DNA of 64,000 nucleotides from Salimicrobium halophilum (GTDB taxonomy: Bacteria > Bacillota > Bacilli > Bacillales > Halobacillaceae), in assembly GCF_900100295.1 (NCBI RefSeq), contig NZ_FNEV01000009.1, positions 1 through 64,000 on the forward strand, given 5' to 3'. Made by a program: the position numbers and the translations under genes. Of this stretch, positions 34,149 to 43,375 are shown one piece after another; position 1 is the first letter of the stretch; each line of letters begins with the position of its first letter. The notes under the pieces were generated by a model that worked only from the letters and a program-made list of their open reading frames with translations, was not told the DNA's origin and searched no databases.

Positions 34149-36098
34149 TCATTTTCTCAGAAGTTTCTGTTCGATTTCATTTTTGATTTCTTCGATGAAC
34201 TTGTCAACAGCTTTCGTTTCGGAGTCCTGGGCACCGTAACGTCTCACGTTGACGGCATCCCCATCGATCTCTTTATCTCCGACGACGAGCTGGTAAGGGA
34301 TTTTCCCTGTCTGGGCTTCACGTATCTTATATCCGATCTTCTCATTACGTTCATCGACCGTTACACGTACACCCGCTTCACGAAGACGGTCTTCTAGCTG
34401 CTTGGCATAATCGAGATGCACCTCTGCAGAAACAGGGATGATTCTCGCCTGCTCTGGAGCGAGCCACGTCGGGAAGGCTCCTTTGTACTCTTCAATAAGG
34501 AAAGCCACGAAACGTTCCATTGTAGAGACGACACCGCGGTGGATGACGACCGGACGATGGTCTTTTCCGTCTTCACCGACATATGTCAGATCGAAGCGTT
34601 CCGGGAGATGGAAGTCGAGTTGAACCGTAGACAGAGTTTCATCTTTCCCGAGAGCCGTCTTCACCTGGACATCAAGCTTCGGCCCGTAGAAAGCAGCTTC
34701 GCCTTCCGCTTCGACGTATTCAAGATCGAGCTCATCCATCGTTTCTTTCAGCATAGCCTGGGATTTGTTCCACATTTCATCATTATCTACATATTTCTCT
34801 TTGTCCTCAGGGTCCCTGTAGGACAGTCGGAAATAATAGTCGTTCAGTCCGAAATCACGGTACACTTCCCTTACAAGGCGTACGACACGCTTGAATTCGT
34901 CTTTCAGCTGATCGGGACGCGCAAAGATATGAGCGTCATTCAATGTCATGGCACGGACACGTTGAAGCCCTGCAAGCGCTCCGGACATTTCGTGACGGTG
35001 CATCGTTCCGAGTTCTGCGATACGTACCGGCAAGTTACGGTAGCTGTAATATTCATTTTTGTACACCATCATATGGTGAGGGCAGTTCATCGGACGGAGG
35101 ACGAGATCTTCGTTATCCATTTCCATCCTCGGGAACATATCATCCTGATAATGGTCCCAGTGCCCACTCTTCTTATACAAGTCGACGCTGCCGAGAACTG
35201 GCGTATACACGTGGTTGTATCCAAGACGTTCTTCGAGATCCACGATATAGCGTTCAATCGTACGACGGATCGTCGCACCATTCGGAAGCCATAGAGGAAG
35301 TCCCTGGCCTACTTCCTGACTGACGGTGAAAATGCCAAGTTCTTTTCCGAGTTTACGGTGGTCCCGCTCTTTCGCCTCTTCTCTCAAGCGAAGGTATTCA
35401 TCGAGCTGGTCCTGTTTTTCAAACGCTGTCCCGTAAATACGTTGCAGCATCTTATTGTTACTGTCTCCGCGCCAGTAGGCTCCGGATATGTTGAGCAGCT
35501 TGAAGATCTTGATTTTACTTGTCTGAGGAACGTGCACCCCGCGGCAAAGGTCAACGAACTCTCCCTGTTGATAGAAGCTGATCGTTTCCCCTTCCGGAAT
35601 ATCTTCGATCAGTTCCACTTTAAGATCGTCCCCGAGCTTTTCATACTTTTCCTTCGCTTCTTCACGGCTAAGTTCGAAACGCTTGATCTCGAGGTTCTCA
35701 TCGACGATTTTCTGCATTTCTTTCTCGATTTTCGGAAGATCTTCCGGTGTAATCGACGTGTCCAGATCCATATCATAATAGAAGCCGTCTTCGATGACCG
35801 GACCTACCCCGAGCTTGACGTCTTCCCCGAACAGACGCTTCACTGCCTGAGCCATAAGGTGAGCCGTGGAGTGACGCAACACTTCGATACCTTCCGGGTT
35901 CTTATACGTGACGATTTCTATAGAACCATCATTTTCGATAGGACGACGTAAATCGTATAGCTCCCCGTTCAACTTTATAGCCAATGCCTGTTTCTTCAAT
36001 CCCGGGGAGATGGAATGAGCAATTTCTTCGCCAGTGACTCCCTGTTCGAATTCTTTTTTATTTCCATCCGGAAATGTGATATTGATCGCTTCAGCCAT
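34149..36098 (-). CDS. thrS: Threonine--tRNA ligase
   Basis: Class II synthetase for Thr-tRNA with proofreading. The 649 residues comprise the TGS domain (1-62), the editing domain with [14 protein letters not shown] (about 75-88) and the YWRGDSNN block, the catalytic core with [13 protein letters not shown] (zinc-binding Cys) and [20 protein letters not shown]-like sequence, and the C-terminal anticodon-binding domain. ATG 36098 follows AAAGGAG by eight bases. A Thr T-box leader precedes it. Confidence 0.97.
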   Translation of the reverse strand: MAEAINITFPDGNKKEFEQGVTGEEIAHSISPGLKKQALAIKLNGELYDLRRPIENDGSIEIVTYKNPEGIEVLRHSTAHLMAQAVKRLFGEDVKLGVGPVIEDGFYYDMDLDTSITPEDLPKIEKEMQKIVDENLEIKRFELSREEAKEKYEKLGDDLKVELIEDIPEGETISFYQQGEFVDLCRGVHVPQTSKIKIFKLLNISGAYWRGDSNNKMLQRIYGTAFEKQDQLDEYLRLREEAKERDHRKLGKELGIFTVSQEVGQGLPLWLPNGATIRRTIERYIVDLEERLGYNHVYTPVLGSVDLYKKSGHWDHYQDDMFPRMEMDNEDLVLRPMNCPHHMMVYKNEYYSYRNLPVRIAELGTMHRHEMSGALAGLQRVRAMTLNDAHIFARPDQLKDEFKRVVRLVREVYRDFGLNDYYFRLSYRDPEDKEKYVDNDEMWNKSQAMLKETMDELDLEYVEAEGEAAFYGPKLDVQVKTALGKDETLSTVQLDFHLPERFDLTYVGEDGKDHRPVVIHRGVVSTMERFVAFLIEEYKGAFPTWLAPEQARIIPVSAEVHLDYAKQLEDRLREAGVRVTVDERNEKIGYKIREAQTGKIPYQLVVGDKEIDGDAVNVRRYGAQDSETKAVDKFIEEIKNEIEQKLLRK

Positions 36099-36142
36099 TC
36101 ATGACACTCCTTTTGTAGTTTAAGTATTCCTGCTGAAAAAAG

Positions 36143-36400
36143 AAAAAACCCGCCCACAATTGCATACGCAAAAGGGGCGAGTTCTGTACTCGCGGTTCCA
36201 CCCGGATTTCCCGTCACTGATGGACGGCTTCTTTCATCTTTAACGCAGGATTTACGCTGACCGCTACTCTTTGTTCACGGCAGAGCTCAGAGGTGGTAAT
36301 CGATAAGTCAACAGGAGGAAGCTTTCAGCCGGTGGCTTCCCTCTCTTCACCTTTGATTCCTTATCCATCTTGTCCTCATCATAGCCTTATGCATGATATT
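36143..36400 (-). promoter_or_regulatory. T-box leader of thrS (Thr)
   Basis: T-box sequence GGGTGGAACCGCG at 36203-36191 and terminator stem AACTCGCCCC/GGGCGGGTT with six T (36183-36143). ACC codons at 36297-36292, within ATTACCACCTCTG on the 3' side of stem I, are the likely Thr specifier. The leader explains most of the 345-base gap between dnaI and thrS. Confidence 0.93.
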
Positions 36401-36408
36401 CTTTTGCT

Positions 36409-36437
36409 ATTATAGCCTTTGGAGTAAGTTAAATCAA
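36409..36437 (-). promoter_or_regulatory. Sigma-A promoter of the thrS leader
   Basis: Minus-strand TTGATT (36437-36432), 17 bases, TATAAT (36414-36409), directly after dnaI. Confidence 0.88.
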
Positions 36438-36443
36438 GTATTC

Positions 36444-37391
36444 TCACTGATTTCTCCTGTTCGGTCCCTGGACTTCAACAGGTTCGCTCAATTGACGGAT
36501 CCTCTCTATAATCCGTGATGCTTTGAGCGCCCCGACTTCTCCTTTATTTGTATGCCCCATCACCTGTTCAAGTTCCTTGAGCGAGTAATTGGACGTGAAA
36601 AAGACGGGAAGTCCTTCCATCATCCGGTGCTGGAGAATGGAGCCGAGTATTTCATCACGGAACCAGGCGGATTGGGATTCTGCACCTATATCATCCAACA
36701 TGAGGACAGGCACTCTTTTGAAAGCGTCCACTTTGCTTGTCAACGAATCATCTTTGATGGAGGCTTTCATTTCCCTGACGAGTTCAGGCATATAAATGAC
36801 CATCGTTTCCACATCATGGTTGCTGAGTTCGTTGGCAATCGCTCCTAGAAAATAGGTTTTCCCTACCCCGAAGAGACCATGGAAATACAACCCTTTCTGG
36901 GGAAGTTCTTCCCCAAGCTTATCTATATAGGCAAGTGTCTTCATCACGGCTTCGTTTCTCTCGTCCGTTCCACTGTAATCCAGTCGCTCCACCGTCGCTT
37001 CATGCAGCTCTTTCGGCATATATAGACTTTTGACGAGATCCCGTTGCTTCTGTTCTTTTTCTTTTTTCATCTGACGGGGGCATTTATCATAAGCGAGTCG
37101 CACTTCTTCCCCCTCAAGTTCCACTCGCGGTACATAACCCGGAAGAATATTGATGCAGGCTTCGCGGGAAGGACATTTCTCACACGCCTTCGATTGCGTG
37201 TCATATTCATGCAATTTGATCAGATTCTTTTCAGCGATTGTCGTTGTCAGGCCTTCCTTTTCTTCGATCAGCCGTTTCACTTCAGGAGATTCAAGCACCT
37301 GTCGCCTGGCCTGATTCATCCGTTTGCGGAAGGATTCATTATTCTTCATCCATTTTTTCAGAGATTCCTGAATCGGTTCCACTCTCGTCAC
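36444..37391 (-). CDS. dnaI: Primosomal protein DnaI (helicase loader)
   Basis: AAA+ ATPase that loads the replicative helicase DnaC of Bacillus with DnaB and DnaD. The 315 residues have an N-terminal helicase-interacting domain with zinc-binding cysteines (CEKCPSREAC, 70-79, and YDKC near 101) and a C-terminal AAA+ domain with Walker A GLFGVGKTY and Walker B VLMLDDIGAE. The start is GTG 37391, overlapping the dnaB stop by four bases (GTGA), so it is coupled to dnaB. The thrS promoter follows directly. Confidence 0.95.
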   Translation of the reverse strand: MTRVEPIQESLKKWMKNNESFRKRMNQARRQVLESPEVKRLIEEKEGLTTTIAEKNLIKLHEYDTQSKACEKCPSREACINILPGYVPRVELEGEEVRLAYDKCPRQMKKEKEQKQRDLVKSLYMPKELHEATVERLDYSGTDERNEAVMKTLAYIDKLGEELPQKGLYFHGLFGVGKTYFLGAIANELSNHDVETMVIYMPELVREMKASIKDDSLTSKVDAFKRVPVLMLDDIGAESQSAWFRDEILGSILQHRMMEGLPVFFTSNYSLKELEQVMGHTNKGEVGALKASRIIERIRQLSEPVEVQGPNRRNQ

Positions 37392-38740
37392 CTGCCTTTT
37401 CGTTTCTGAGTGATTCGCTGAATCCGCTCAGCTATTTCATCTTCTGATGCCGATTTCTCTGTCTTTTCTTTGTTCTCCGGCTTTTTGGAAACAGAACTTT
37501 CCTGATGCTTCTGTTTTTTATACCAATCCGGCAACACTTCGTTCGAACGGGCTTTACGCTTTTCCTGACCCCACTGCTGGTACTTCTTGTGTTCAGCCCG
37601 CGCCATATTCATCGCCTGTTCTACAGTCTTCACATTCTTCCTGGCCCAGTGACTCGCTATTTTCTCAAGGTACGGCTTCGAGAGTTTCATATCCGTCTTC
37701 AACAGCACATAATGGACGAGTACATTCATGACTCCCTTAGGAAGACCCTGCTCTGTCATTACGTCCCTGATCAGTTTCACATCCTGGTCAGCCGCCTTCT
37801 GACCATTAGCCACATCTTCAAGAAGTTCGCGCGGAGTGATGTCTTCAAGCATCTGAATGAACTTCTCATTCTTCGAAGCAGGTTCTTTGTTCGTTTCCAC
37901 CTTCTCTTTCTTCTCTTCCACAGCAGGTTTGCTATTCGAAACCGGCGTCGCCTGTGCAAGATCATGGCAGGAAGCTTTCAATTCCTCAGGGTCCAGTTCG
38001 TTCTCATCCGACAAAGACCAGAGGATCGCTTTCTCCATATCTGCAGTTGTTATCTGATACAGGACCGCCAATTGTTCTATAAGTTTACTGTTTTCTTTCC
38101 CGAGAATCTTACTTGCTGGTAGCATATGTTCCCGCAAGGACTGCATGAGCCATTCGAAGTCAAGATGGGACTCTCCTGATGCCACCCCCTGTTGGGTAAT
38201 CGTTTCTCCCTCATCGCTCATTTGTTGTGGCATGGAAGCTACAGGTCTGAATACATCTTCGAAAGATGCTGTGACTTCCTCATACTCCGAAGCATCCACA
38301 GAAGTGAAATCGAAGCTCTCCTTAAGCTTTAAGAACTTCTCCTCGCCGACCTCATGCATCAATAACAACGAAAGCATGTGATCATTGAAGAATTGATAAG
38401 CTGAAAACGGTGGAACCAGTCGATACATGAATACGTTTCTATCCTTCTCCACCTTTTTGAATGCTTTAAGTAAGCCGATAGCTTCGAGCTGGACCCTGGC
38501 TTCATACACCTTATCCAGAGGAAGCTTCAAGTAACTCATAATCGTATGATGCGTCTTTTCTTTGCTTGAAAGACGCGCTTCCCCTTCCAAAAAGAGAAAC
38601 AGCGTAACCGCATCCCTTCCGACGATCGGCTGGTAGAGGTGTGATAACACTACCCCTTCATCCTCCAGGGAAGAGGACCTTATGGGGATATAGCAGTCTT
38701 TCGGTGTCAGTTTTCCTATTCTTTCTTTCATATTGCTCAC
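37388..38740 (-). CDS. dnaB: Replication initiation and membrane attachment protein DnaB
   Basis: Firmicute DnaB, a co-loader of the helicase at oriC and at stalled forks, not the helicase itself. The 450 residues contain an N-terminal DDBH1 domain (about 20-150: VVLSHLYQPIVGRDAVTL) and a DDBH2 domain (about 300-400) ending in the YxxxIxxxWxxx-like segment YLEKIASHWARKNV, then a charged Lys/Glu-rich tail. The start is GTG 38740 or ATG 38731; neither has a strong ribosome site. It follows nrdR by 42 bases across a hairpin and is coupled to dnaI. Confidence 0.93.
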   Translation of the reverse strand: MSNMKERIGKLTPKDCYIPIRSSSLEDEGVVLSHLYQPIVGRDAVTLFLFLEGEARLSSKEKTHHTIMSYLKLPLDKVYEARVQLEAIGLLKAFKKVEKDRNVFMYRLVPPFSAYQFFNDHMLSLLLMHEVGEEKFLKLKESFDFTSVDASEYEEVTASFEDVFRPVASMPQQMSDEGETITQQGVASGESHLDFEWLMQSLREHMLPASKILGKENSKLIEQLAVLYQITTADMEKAILWSLSDENELDPEELKASCHDLAQATPVSNSKPAVEEKKEKVETNKEPASKNEKFIQMLEDITPRELLEDVANGQKAADQDVKLIRDVMTEQGLPKGVMNVLVHYVLLKTDMKLSKPYLEKIASHWARKNVKTVEQAMNMARAEHKKYQQWGQEKRKARSNEVLPDWYKKQKHQESSVSKKPENKEKTEKSASEDEIAERIQRITQKRKGR

Positions 38741-38756
38741 TTCTTTCAGGGTGCTG

Positions 38757-38791
38757 TTAAAAAGAATGAGCCCGCTTCAGGCTCATTCTTT
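38757..38791 (-). terminator. Hairpin after nrdR overlapping its stop codon
   Basis: Minus-strand AAAAAGAATGAGCC, TGAAGCG loop, GGCTCATTCTTTTT. The upstream arm includes the nrdR TGA. In B. subtilis nrdR and dnaB are cotranscribed, so here the hairpin may only attenuate. Confidence 0.8.
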
Positions 38792-39250
38792 TTCTTCATG
38801 CTTGATTAAATCTTTCAATTCATCGATGAAAACATTGATATCTTTGAACTGACGATACACCGAAGCGAAACGGACATACGCCACTTCGTCAATCTTAGAT
38901 AATTGTTCCATCACTTTTTCCCCGATTTCCTTGCTGTCCACTTCAGAAACTCCCCTGTTGCGAAGCTCCTTCTCAATATCGTGAGTTACAGACTCCAGAT
39001 CTTCTACAGCGACAGGTCGCTTCTCACAGGCACGGATCAATCCTCTCATCAGCTTTTCACGACTGAATTCTTCACGTGTACCTTCCTTTTTGACAACTAT
39101 CAACGGAACTTCTTCCACGCGCTCAAACGTCGTATAACGAAAGTCGCACTTATCGCATTCTCTTCGACGCCTGATGGCATGTCCGTCTTCTATCGGCCGG
39201 GAATCCAATACTCTTGTATTTCTATCGCCGCAGTTCGGGCATTTCACCAT
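38783..39250 (-). CDS. nrdR: Transcriptional repressor NrdR
   Basis: Nucleotide-sensing repressor of ribonucleotide reductase genes. The 155 residues have a zinc ribbon with Cys4, Cys7, Cys32 and Cys35 and an ATP-cone domain (about 49-139, starting [20 protein letters not shown]). Length and sequence are typical. It heads the nrdR-dnaB-dnaI order as in B. subtilis (ytcG). Its stop codon lies in a terminator-like hairpin. Confidence 0.96.
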   Translation of the reverse strand: MVKCPNCGDRNTRVLDSRPIEDGHAIRRRRECDKCDFRYTTFERVEEVPLIVVKKEGTREEFSREKLMRGLIRACEKRPVAVEDLESVTHDIEKELRNRGVSEVDSKEIGEKVMEQLSKIDEVAYVRFASVYRQFKDINVFIDELKDLIKHEEKE

Positions 39251-39284
39251 TCATCATCTCCACTAATCGAAATATATGTAATCG

Positions 39285-39674
39285 TTACGGTTGATCGACG
39301 ACAGGAAGCTCCTTATCCAGGCGCTGATAAAAAGAGCGGATAAGTTTACGACTATTTCCGAAATCAACGGGCAGTCCAGTCTCTGTCGTCACTGAAAAAT
39401 CGACAGCAGTTCGATAAGGACGGACCATGATGATCGTCGCTACTACAAAGGCTTTCTTCCCTTCTCTGTAATTGACGGATAATTCTCCCCGCTCTTTAGA
39501 GAGACCTACGACTTTAGAAGGCTCATCAAAAAGATTCTGGACGGAGTCAAACACCTGATCTTTATTCGCTTTATAGTATCTCGTCTGCAAATCGGATTCC
39601 GGATGGTCTTCTTTTGTCTCTGTATGGTTTGAGAAATATTTAGCTATGAACTGTTTCACGTAGTCGTCTCCCAT
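39285..39674 (-). CDS. Conserved hypothetical cytosolic protein
   Basis: I do not recognise a named family. The 129-residue product is soluble and fairly charged, with mixed alpha/beta character: an N-terminal acidic helix (MGDDYVKQFIAKYF), a middle part with VNYREGKKAFVVATIIMVRPYRTAVDFSV that reads as paired beta strands, and a C-terminal helix. No membrane span or signal. It lies 34 bases before nrdR and 52 after speD. The ATG at 39674 has no clear ribosome site, and a TATAAC -10-like hexamer ends only 8 bases upstream, raising the chance of a leaderless transcript. It is probably a real gene because the whole frame is open and well placed. Confidence 0.75.
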   Translation of the reverse strand: MGDDYVKQFIAKYFSNHTETKEDHPESDLQTRYYKANKDQVFDSVQNLFDEPSKVVGLSKERGELSVNYREGKKAFVVATIIMVRPYRTAVDFSVTTETGLPVDFGNSRKLIRSFYQRLDKELPVVDQP

Positions 39675-39726
39675 CTGACAGTTATAATGTACCCTTCATT
39701 CTAACATGATTCGCATCAGACGGAAA

Positions 39727-40095
39727 CTACCTGTTGTTCTCCGCAGGGTTCGGAAGACCGCGTGTGATCTCCTTTTTTTCGTATTGCGAACTTCCAAGAC
39801 CACGGGCGATCTTCTCAAAAGCTATGCCCGGTCGCAAGTGCTCCCCGCACGTATAAATATCGATACTCGCGTAATTGTGTTCCGGGAAGCTGTGGATGGT
39901 AAGGTGGGACTCGGAAATCAACACCACCCCGCTCACTCCTTGAGGCGCAAACTGATGGAACGCTACTTCCCGTACTTCTGCACCGGCCTGAAGAGCCGCG
40001 TTCACAAAAAGACGCTCTATATATTTTATATCTTCGAGAAGCTTCCGATCACAGTTCCACAACTCGCCAAGTACATGATGTCCAAACGTTTCCAT
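39727..40095 (-). CDS. speD: S-adenosylmethionine decarboxylase proenzyme
   Basis: Makes decarboxylated AdoMet for spermidine synthesis. The 122-residue class 1b proenzyme self-cleaves between Glu62 and Ser63 in [15 protein letters not shown], turning Ser63 into the pyruvoyl cofactor; His68 and Cys83-type residues in TCGEHLRPG complete the site. AAGGGG precedes ATG 40095. It follows gapB, with which it is cotranscribed in B. subtilis, though a terminator hairpin lies between them here. Confidence 0.95.
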   Translation of the reverse strand: METFGHHVLGELWNCDRKLLEDIKYIERLFVNAALQAGAEVREVAFHQFAPQGVSGVVLISESHLTIHSFPEHNYASIDIYTCGEHLRPGIAFEKIARGLGSSQYEKKEITRGLPNPAENNR

Positions 40096-40145
40096 GGTAA
40101 TCCCCTTCTTCTCTCTTCATCTCTTCAAAGCGTAACATTCAAACG

Positions 40146-40180
40146 AAAAAAAAGGAAACCTCAAAGCTTCGGCTTTGAGG
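40146..40180 (-). terminator. Terminator directly after gapB
   Basis: Minus-strand CCTCAAAGC, CGAA tetraloop, GCTTTGAGG, then TTTCCTTTTTTTT. It begins at the base after the gapB TGA. Confidence 0.88.
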
Positions 40181-41215
40181 TCAGGATACCTTCTGGTGAC
40201 GCGTATTCATCAATTGGGTGGCTACCATTTTCGTCAAGTCGACAGTACGGGCGGAGTACCCCCACTCATTATCATACCAGGCAAGAACTTTCACTTTCTT
40301 CTCCCCAATCACCTGGGTAGTCAGACCATCGACAATCGAAGAGAAAGGAGAAGTCGTGTAATCAATGGACACGAGGGGCTCTTCCGAGTAAGAAATAATG
40401 TCTTTGAGTTCCCCTTCCCCGGCTTTTCGGAAAGCTTCATTCACAGCTTCTTTCGTCACTTCGCCCTTCACATCAACGACAAGGTCGACGAGGGAAACGT
40501 TGGGCGTAGGTACACGAAGCGCCATGCCATCAAGTTTTCCGTTTAGGTGTGGCAGCACTTCGGAAATCGCTTTTGCTGCACCGGTGGACGTAGGGATGAT
40601 CGACTGTGTACACCCACGTGCACGCCGCAGGTCTTTATGGGGGTTATCCAGGTTCTTCTGATCATTCGTGAAAGAGTGGACGGTGGTCATTAATCCATTC
40701 TCAATCCCGAACTCTTCATCCAGAATTTTGACGACAGGAGCCAAACAGTTCGTTGTGCACGAAGCGTTCGAAATCACATCGTGGTTCTCGGAATCATACG
40801 CCTCATCATTCACTCCCATTACAATCGTTGCATCCGCCTGTTTCCCGGGTGCGGTGATGATCACCTTCTTAGCACCGGCAGTAATATGTTTGGCCGCATC
40901 CTCCCGTTCACGGAACTTGCCTGTAGCTTCGATTACTATGTCTACCCCCAGCTCTCTCCACGGGAGCTGTTCCGGATCACGTTCCTGGCACAAACTTACA
41001 GGTTTATCATCAATGTATAACATATCTTCAGCTACTTCGATCTCTTTATTCCATTTCCCATGGACACTGTCATAGGTGATCATGTGGGCAAGCGTCTCCG
41101 GCGGATAACTGGCATTCACCGCTACAAGGTCCACCGTTTCATCCTCGATGAGTTGCCTGAGGACCATACGGCCGATTCTGCCGAGTCCATTGATTGCCAC
41201 TTTCGCCTTTTCCAT
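40181..41215 (-). CDS. gapB: Gluconeogenic, NADP-preferring glyceraldehyde-3-phosphate dehydrogenase
   Basis: GapB works in the gluconeogenic direction with NADPH. The 344 residues have the Rossmann start NGLGRIGRMVLRQL, an Asn at residue 34 (VAVNASYPPETLAHM) where NAD-specific GapA has an acidic residue, and catalytic Cys153 in NASCTTNC. The YPPETLAHMITYDSVHGKW stretch is typical of GapB rather than GapA. GGAGGG is six bases before ATG 41215. A promoter with an overlapping CcpN-like site precedes it. Confidence 0.95.
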   Translation of the reverse strand: MEKAKVAINGLGRIGRMVLRQLIEDETVDLVAVNASYPPETLAHMITYDSVHGKWNKEIEVAEDMLYIDDKPVSLCQERDPEQLPWRELGVDIVIEATGKFREREDAAKHITAGAKKVIITAPGKQADATIVMGVNDEAYDSENHDVISNASCTTNCLAPVVKILDEEFGIENGLMTTVHSFTNDQKNLDNPHKDLRRARGCTQSIIPTSTGAAKAISEVLPHLNGKLDGMALRVPTPNVSLVDLVVDVKGEVTKEAVNEAFRKAGEGELKDIISYSEEPLVSIDYTTSPFSSIVDGLTTQVIGEKKVKVLAWYDNEWGYSARTVDLTKMVATQLMNTRHQKVS

Positions 41216-41246
41216 AAGTAACCCTCCATTGTGTCATCATATTTTA

Positions 41247-41280
41247 AAAGTAGTATATCATATTGGTAGCGCTTTTGTTA
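41247..41280 (-). promoter_or_regulatory. gapB promoter with overlapping CcpN-like operator
   Basis: The -10 is TATACT (41257-41252), 17 bases after a weak -35. The minus-strand sequence TATGATATACT across the -10 matches the CcpN consensus TRTGHYATAYW, as I recall it, at every position; a second, partial copy TATGATGACAC follows. CcpN represses gapB on glucose in B. subtilis. A cre-like TGGTAGCGCTTTTG (41264-41277) is also present but poor. Confidence 0.6.
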
Positions 41281-41289
41281 GAGGGAATT

Positions 41290-41319
41290 TAAAAAATCCT
41301 GACACATTTTCAGGATTTT
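41290..41319 (-). terminator. Terminator of polA-mutM-ytaF-coaE, overlapping the coaE stop
   Basis: Minus-strand AAAAAATCCTGA, AAATGTG loop, TCAGGATTTTTT. The coaE TGA (41312-41310) is in the upstream arm. The hairpin is symmetrical enough to act in both directions. Confidence 0.88.
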
Positions 41320-41918
41320 TTAGTTATTCCCCATTCTCCCAGTTGTTCCATAAGCTGCTTCCGTGTTTCCTCTATACTACCATTATTATTGATTACCGCA
41401 TCAGCCAACTTAGCTTTTTCACTGATCGGTATTTGCGAGCGGATCCGCTCCAATGCATCCGCTTCACTCGATTCATCCCTCTCCACCAGGCGCTGCAATT
41501 GTACACTCTCATCCACATAGACGACCATCGTTTTGTCGACGTAACCCGTCAGTCCGCTTTCAAATAGGAGGGGAATATCCAGGACAACAGCAGATGCCCC
41601 TTGCTCCCTATAGGCTTCCCTTTTCTCGATCATCCGCTTTCTGACCTGAGGATGAACGATACTGTTCAGCTGCTCACGCTTCTCTTCGTCACTGAAGATG
41701 ATTTTCCCGAGTTTCTTCCTGTCGATTTCTTCTGTATGTAGCAACACATCGCTGCCGAATACATCGACAATCTGATTGTATGCGTCCTCTCCCGGTTCTA
41801 CAACTTCCCGCGAAAGTTTATCGGCATCAATGACTGGAATCTCCCATTCTCTGAACATATCAGATACGGTGCTTTTTCCCGTGGCGATACTTCCGGTCAA
41901 TCCGATCACTACCGTCAT
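41310..41918 (-). CDS. coaE: Dephospho-CoA kinase
   Basis: Last step of coenzyme A synthesis, phosphorylating dephospho-CoA. From ATG 41918 the protein has 202 residues and starts MTVVIGLTGSIATGKSTV, with the Walker A GSIATGKS; DADKLSREVVEPG and VLDIPLLFESG are substrate-binding blocks. The frame is open 80 codons further upstream, but AGGAGGG seven bases before 41918 and family length fix the start. It follows ytaF by 11 bases and ends in a terminator. Confidence 0.96.
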   Translation of the reverse strand: MTVVIGLTGSIATGKSTVSDMFREWEIPVIDADKLSREVVEPGEDAYNQIVDVFGSDVLLHTEEIDRKKLGKIIFSDEEKREQLNSIVHPQVRKRMIEKREAYREQGASAVVLDIPLLFESGLTGYVDKTMVVYVDESVQLQRLVERDESSEADALERIRSQIPISEKAKLADAVINNNGSIEETRKQLMEQLGEWGITKKS

Positions 41919-41929
41919 CTTATCCCTCC

Positions 41930-42478
41930 TCACAATAATTTCCAAACACCCACCATAACTAGCAATACACCCGAAAGCATCCGGACTGCCCCTGTCGATG
42001 ATCGATGCACCCGGCGACCCAAAAGGTGACCGGCAGTAAGCAGCAGGAACGTAGTTATACATAAAAGAAGTGCGACCGTCCAAAGGGAATAAGGGAGCAC
42101 GACTCCTCCAAAACCCGCAACACCTGCATCCAGGGCTAAAATTCCACTTAAGCACCACACTTCCCTCCCGCTTATATGCCCCGAATCATCCTCATCCATC
42201 TGCTCTGCGCTTTTACGAAAATGACCGGCGAAGATAAAGATGCCGAGCCCGATGAAAAAAAATGCCCCCAGACTTTCCAACCAGACTGCGGGAACTACAG
42301 CAAGCACCACTTCACCGAGTTTTCCCGTGAATAAAAAGGCGGCAGAGGATGCGAACGCCACTTTCAGACGATTGATCCAGGAGATACTGATATTCTGCAA
42401 GGCCAACGCACAGCCTGAGATAAAACTATCCACTGCTACTGCAATGATGAACAAAAAAGATAAGAGAAACGCTTCCAT
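41930..42478 (-). CDS. ytaF: Sporulation-associated membrane protein YtaF (MntP-like)
   Basis: Integral membrane protein of 182 residues with six predicted helices in two halves, each beginning with an Asp-containing motif (IIAVAVDSFISGCAL near 10-24 and GILALDAGVAGFGG near 110-123), the layout of the MntP/YtaF manganese-efflux-like fold. Transport activity is inference. I start at ATG 42478 with AGAGGTGA upstream; a longer frame has no site. It lies between mutM and coaE as in B. subtilis. Confidence 0.88.
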   Translation of the reverse strand: MEAFLLSFLFIIAVAVDSFISGCALALQNISISWINRLKVAFASSAAFLFTGKLGEVVLAVVPAVWLESLGAFFFIGLGIFIFAGHFRKSAEQMDEDDSGHISGREVWCLSGILALDAGVAGFGGVVLPYSLWTVALLLCITTFLLLTAGHLLGRRVHRSSTGAVRMLSGVLLVMVGVWKLL

Positions 42479-42525
42479 ACCGGTCACCTCTTGCCACCAG
42501 TGTATGAAAGCATTTCTATTCTGTG

Positions 42526-43350
42526 CTACTCCTGGCAGTAATAGCAAAGGTGTGTACCCCTGCCACCGACTTTCGTTTTCATGATCGGCCGCTTACACCC
42601 GGGACATGGCTCTCCTTCTTTCCCGTAAACGAAAAGCCTGGTCTGGAATTCACCCTGCGCCCCGTCACTTCTGGCATAAGAACGGATTGTGGACCCTCCG
42701 GCCTCCATCGCTTCCCGGATCACTTTCTTCCCCTCAGCTACAATCCGCTCCACTTCTTCTTCAGAAAGCGAAGGGGACAGTCTCTCGGGATGAATCTTTG
42801 CTCTATATAGCGTTTCATCAACATAAATGTTGCCGAACCCGGCTACTACAGACTGATCTAGAAGAACGGGTTTGATCCGCCTCGTCGTCTTTTGGAGTCT
42901 TTTCTGCATATACTCCCCGGTAAAATGTTCTTCAACCGGATCGGGACCAAGCTGGGACAAAGGTTTCTCCTCGTGCTCCCTCCCATTATCGAACAAATGC
43001 ATCGTTCCGAATTTCCTGACATCATTGTAATGGAGACTACTTCCATCATTGAATCTGAAGATAACATGCGTATGCTTATCCTTCGGTTCTTCTTCCGTAT
43101 ACACGAAATATTTCCCTTCCATCCGCAAATGAGAAACGAGGGCGTAGTCATCTAATCTGAAGATAAGGAACTTCCCTTTTCTGTCGATGTCCTGAATGGT
43201 CTGATGAACAAGCATCTGCTCAAATCTTTTTCGATCCTCCGGATGCTTCACCATCGATGGCCAGGTAACATCAACCTGTCGGATTGTTTTGTTCAGAATT
43301 TGTTTCTTTAAAGATTCTTTTACTGCATCCACTTCCGGTAACTCAGGCAT
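42526..43350 (-). CDS. mutM: Formamidopyrimidine-DNA glycosylase
   Basis: Base-excision-repair enzyme removing 8-oxoguanine and formamidopyrimidines. The 274 residues start MPELPEVD, giving catalytic Pro2 and Glu3 after Met removal; Lys58-type residue in RKGKFLIF, the H2TH domain with YVDETLYRAKIHPERLS, and a C-terminal zinc finger (CPGC and CYYC). It is 25 bases downstream of polA and in one operon with ytaF and coaE. Confidence 0.97.
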   Translation of the reverse strand: MPELPEVDAVKESLKKQILNKTIRQVDVTWPSMVKHPEDRKRFEQMLVHQTIQDIDRKGKFLIFRLDDYALVSHLRMEGKYFVYTEEEPKDKHTHVIFRFNDGSSLHYNDVRKFGTMHLFDNGREHEEKPLSQLGPDPVEEHFTGEYMQKRLQKTTRRIKPVLLDQSVVAGFGNIYVDETLYRAKIHPERLSPSLSEEEVERIVAEGKKVIREAMEAGGSTIRSYARSDGAQGEFQTRLFVYGKEGEPCPGCKRPIMKTKVGGRGTHLCYYCQE

Positions 43351-43375
43351 GTTCCCCTCTCCCTTCCTCTATTTT

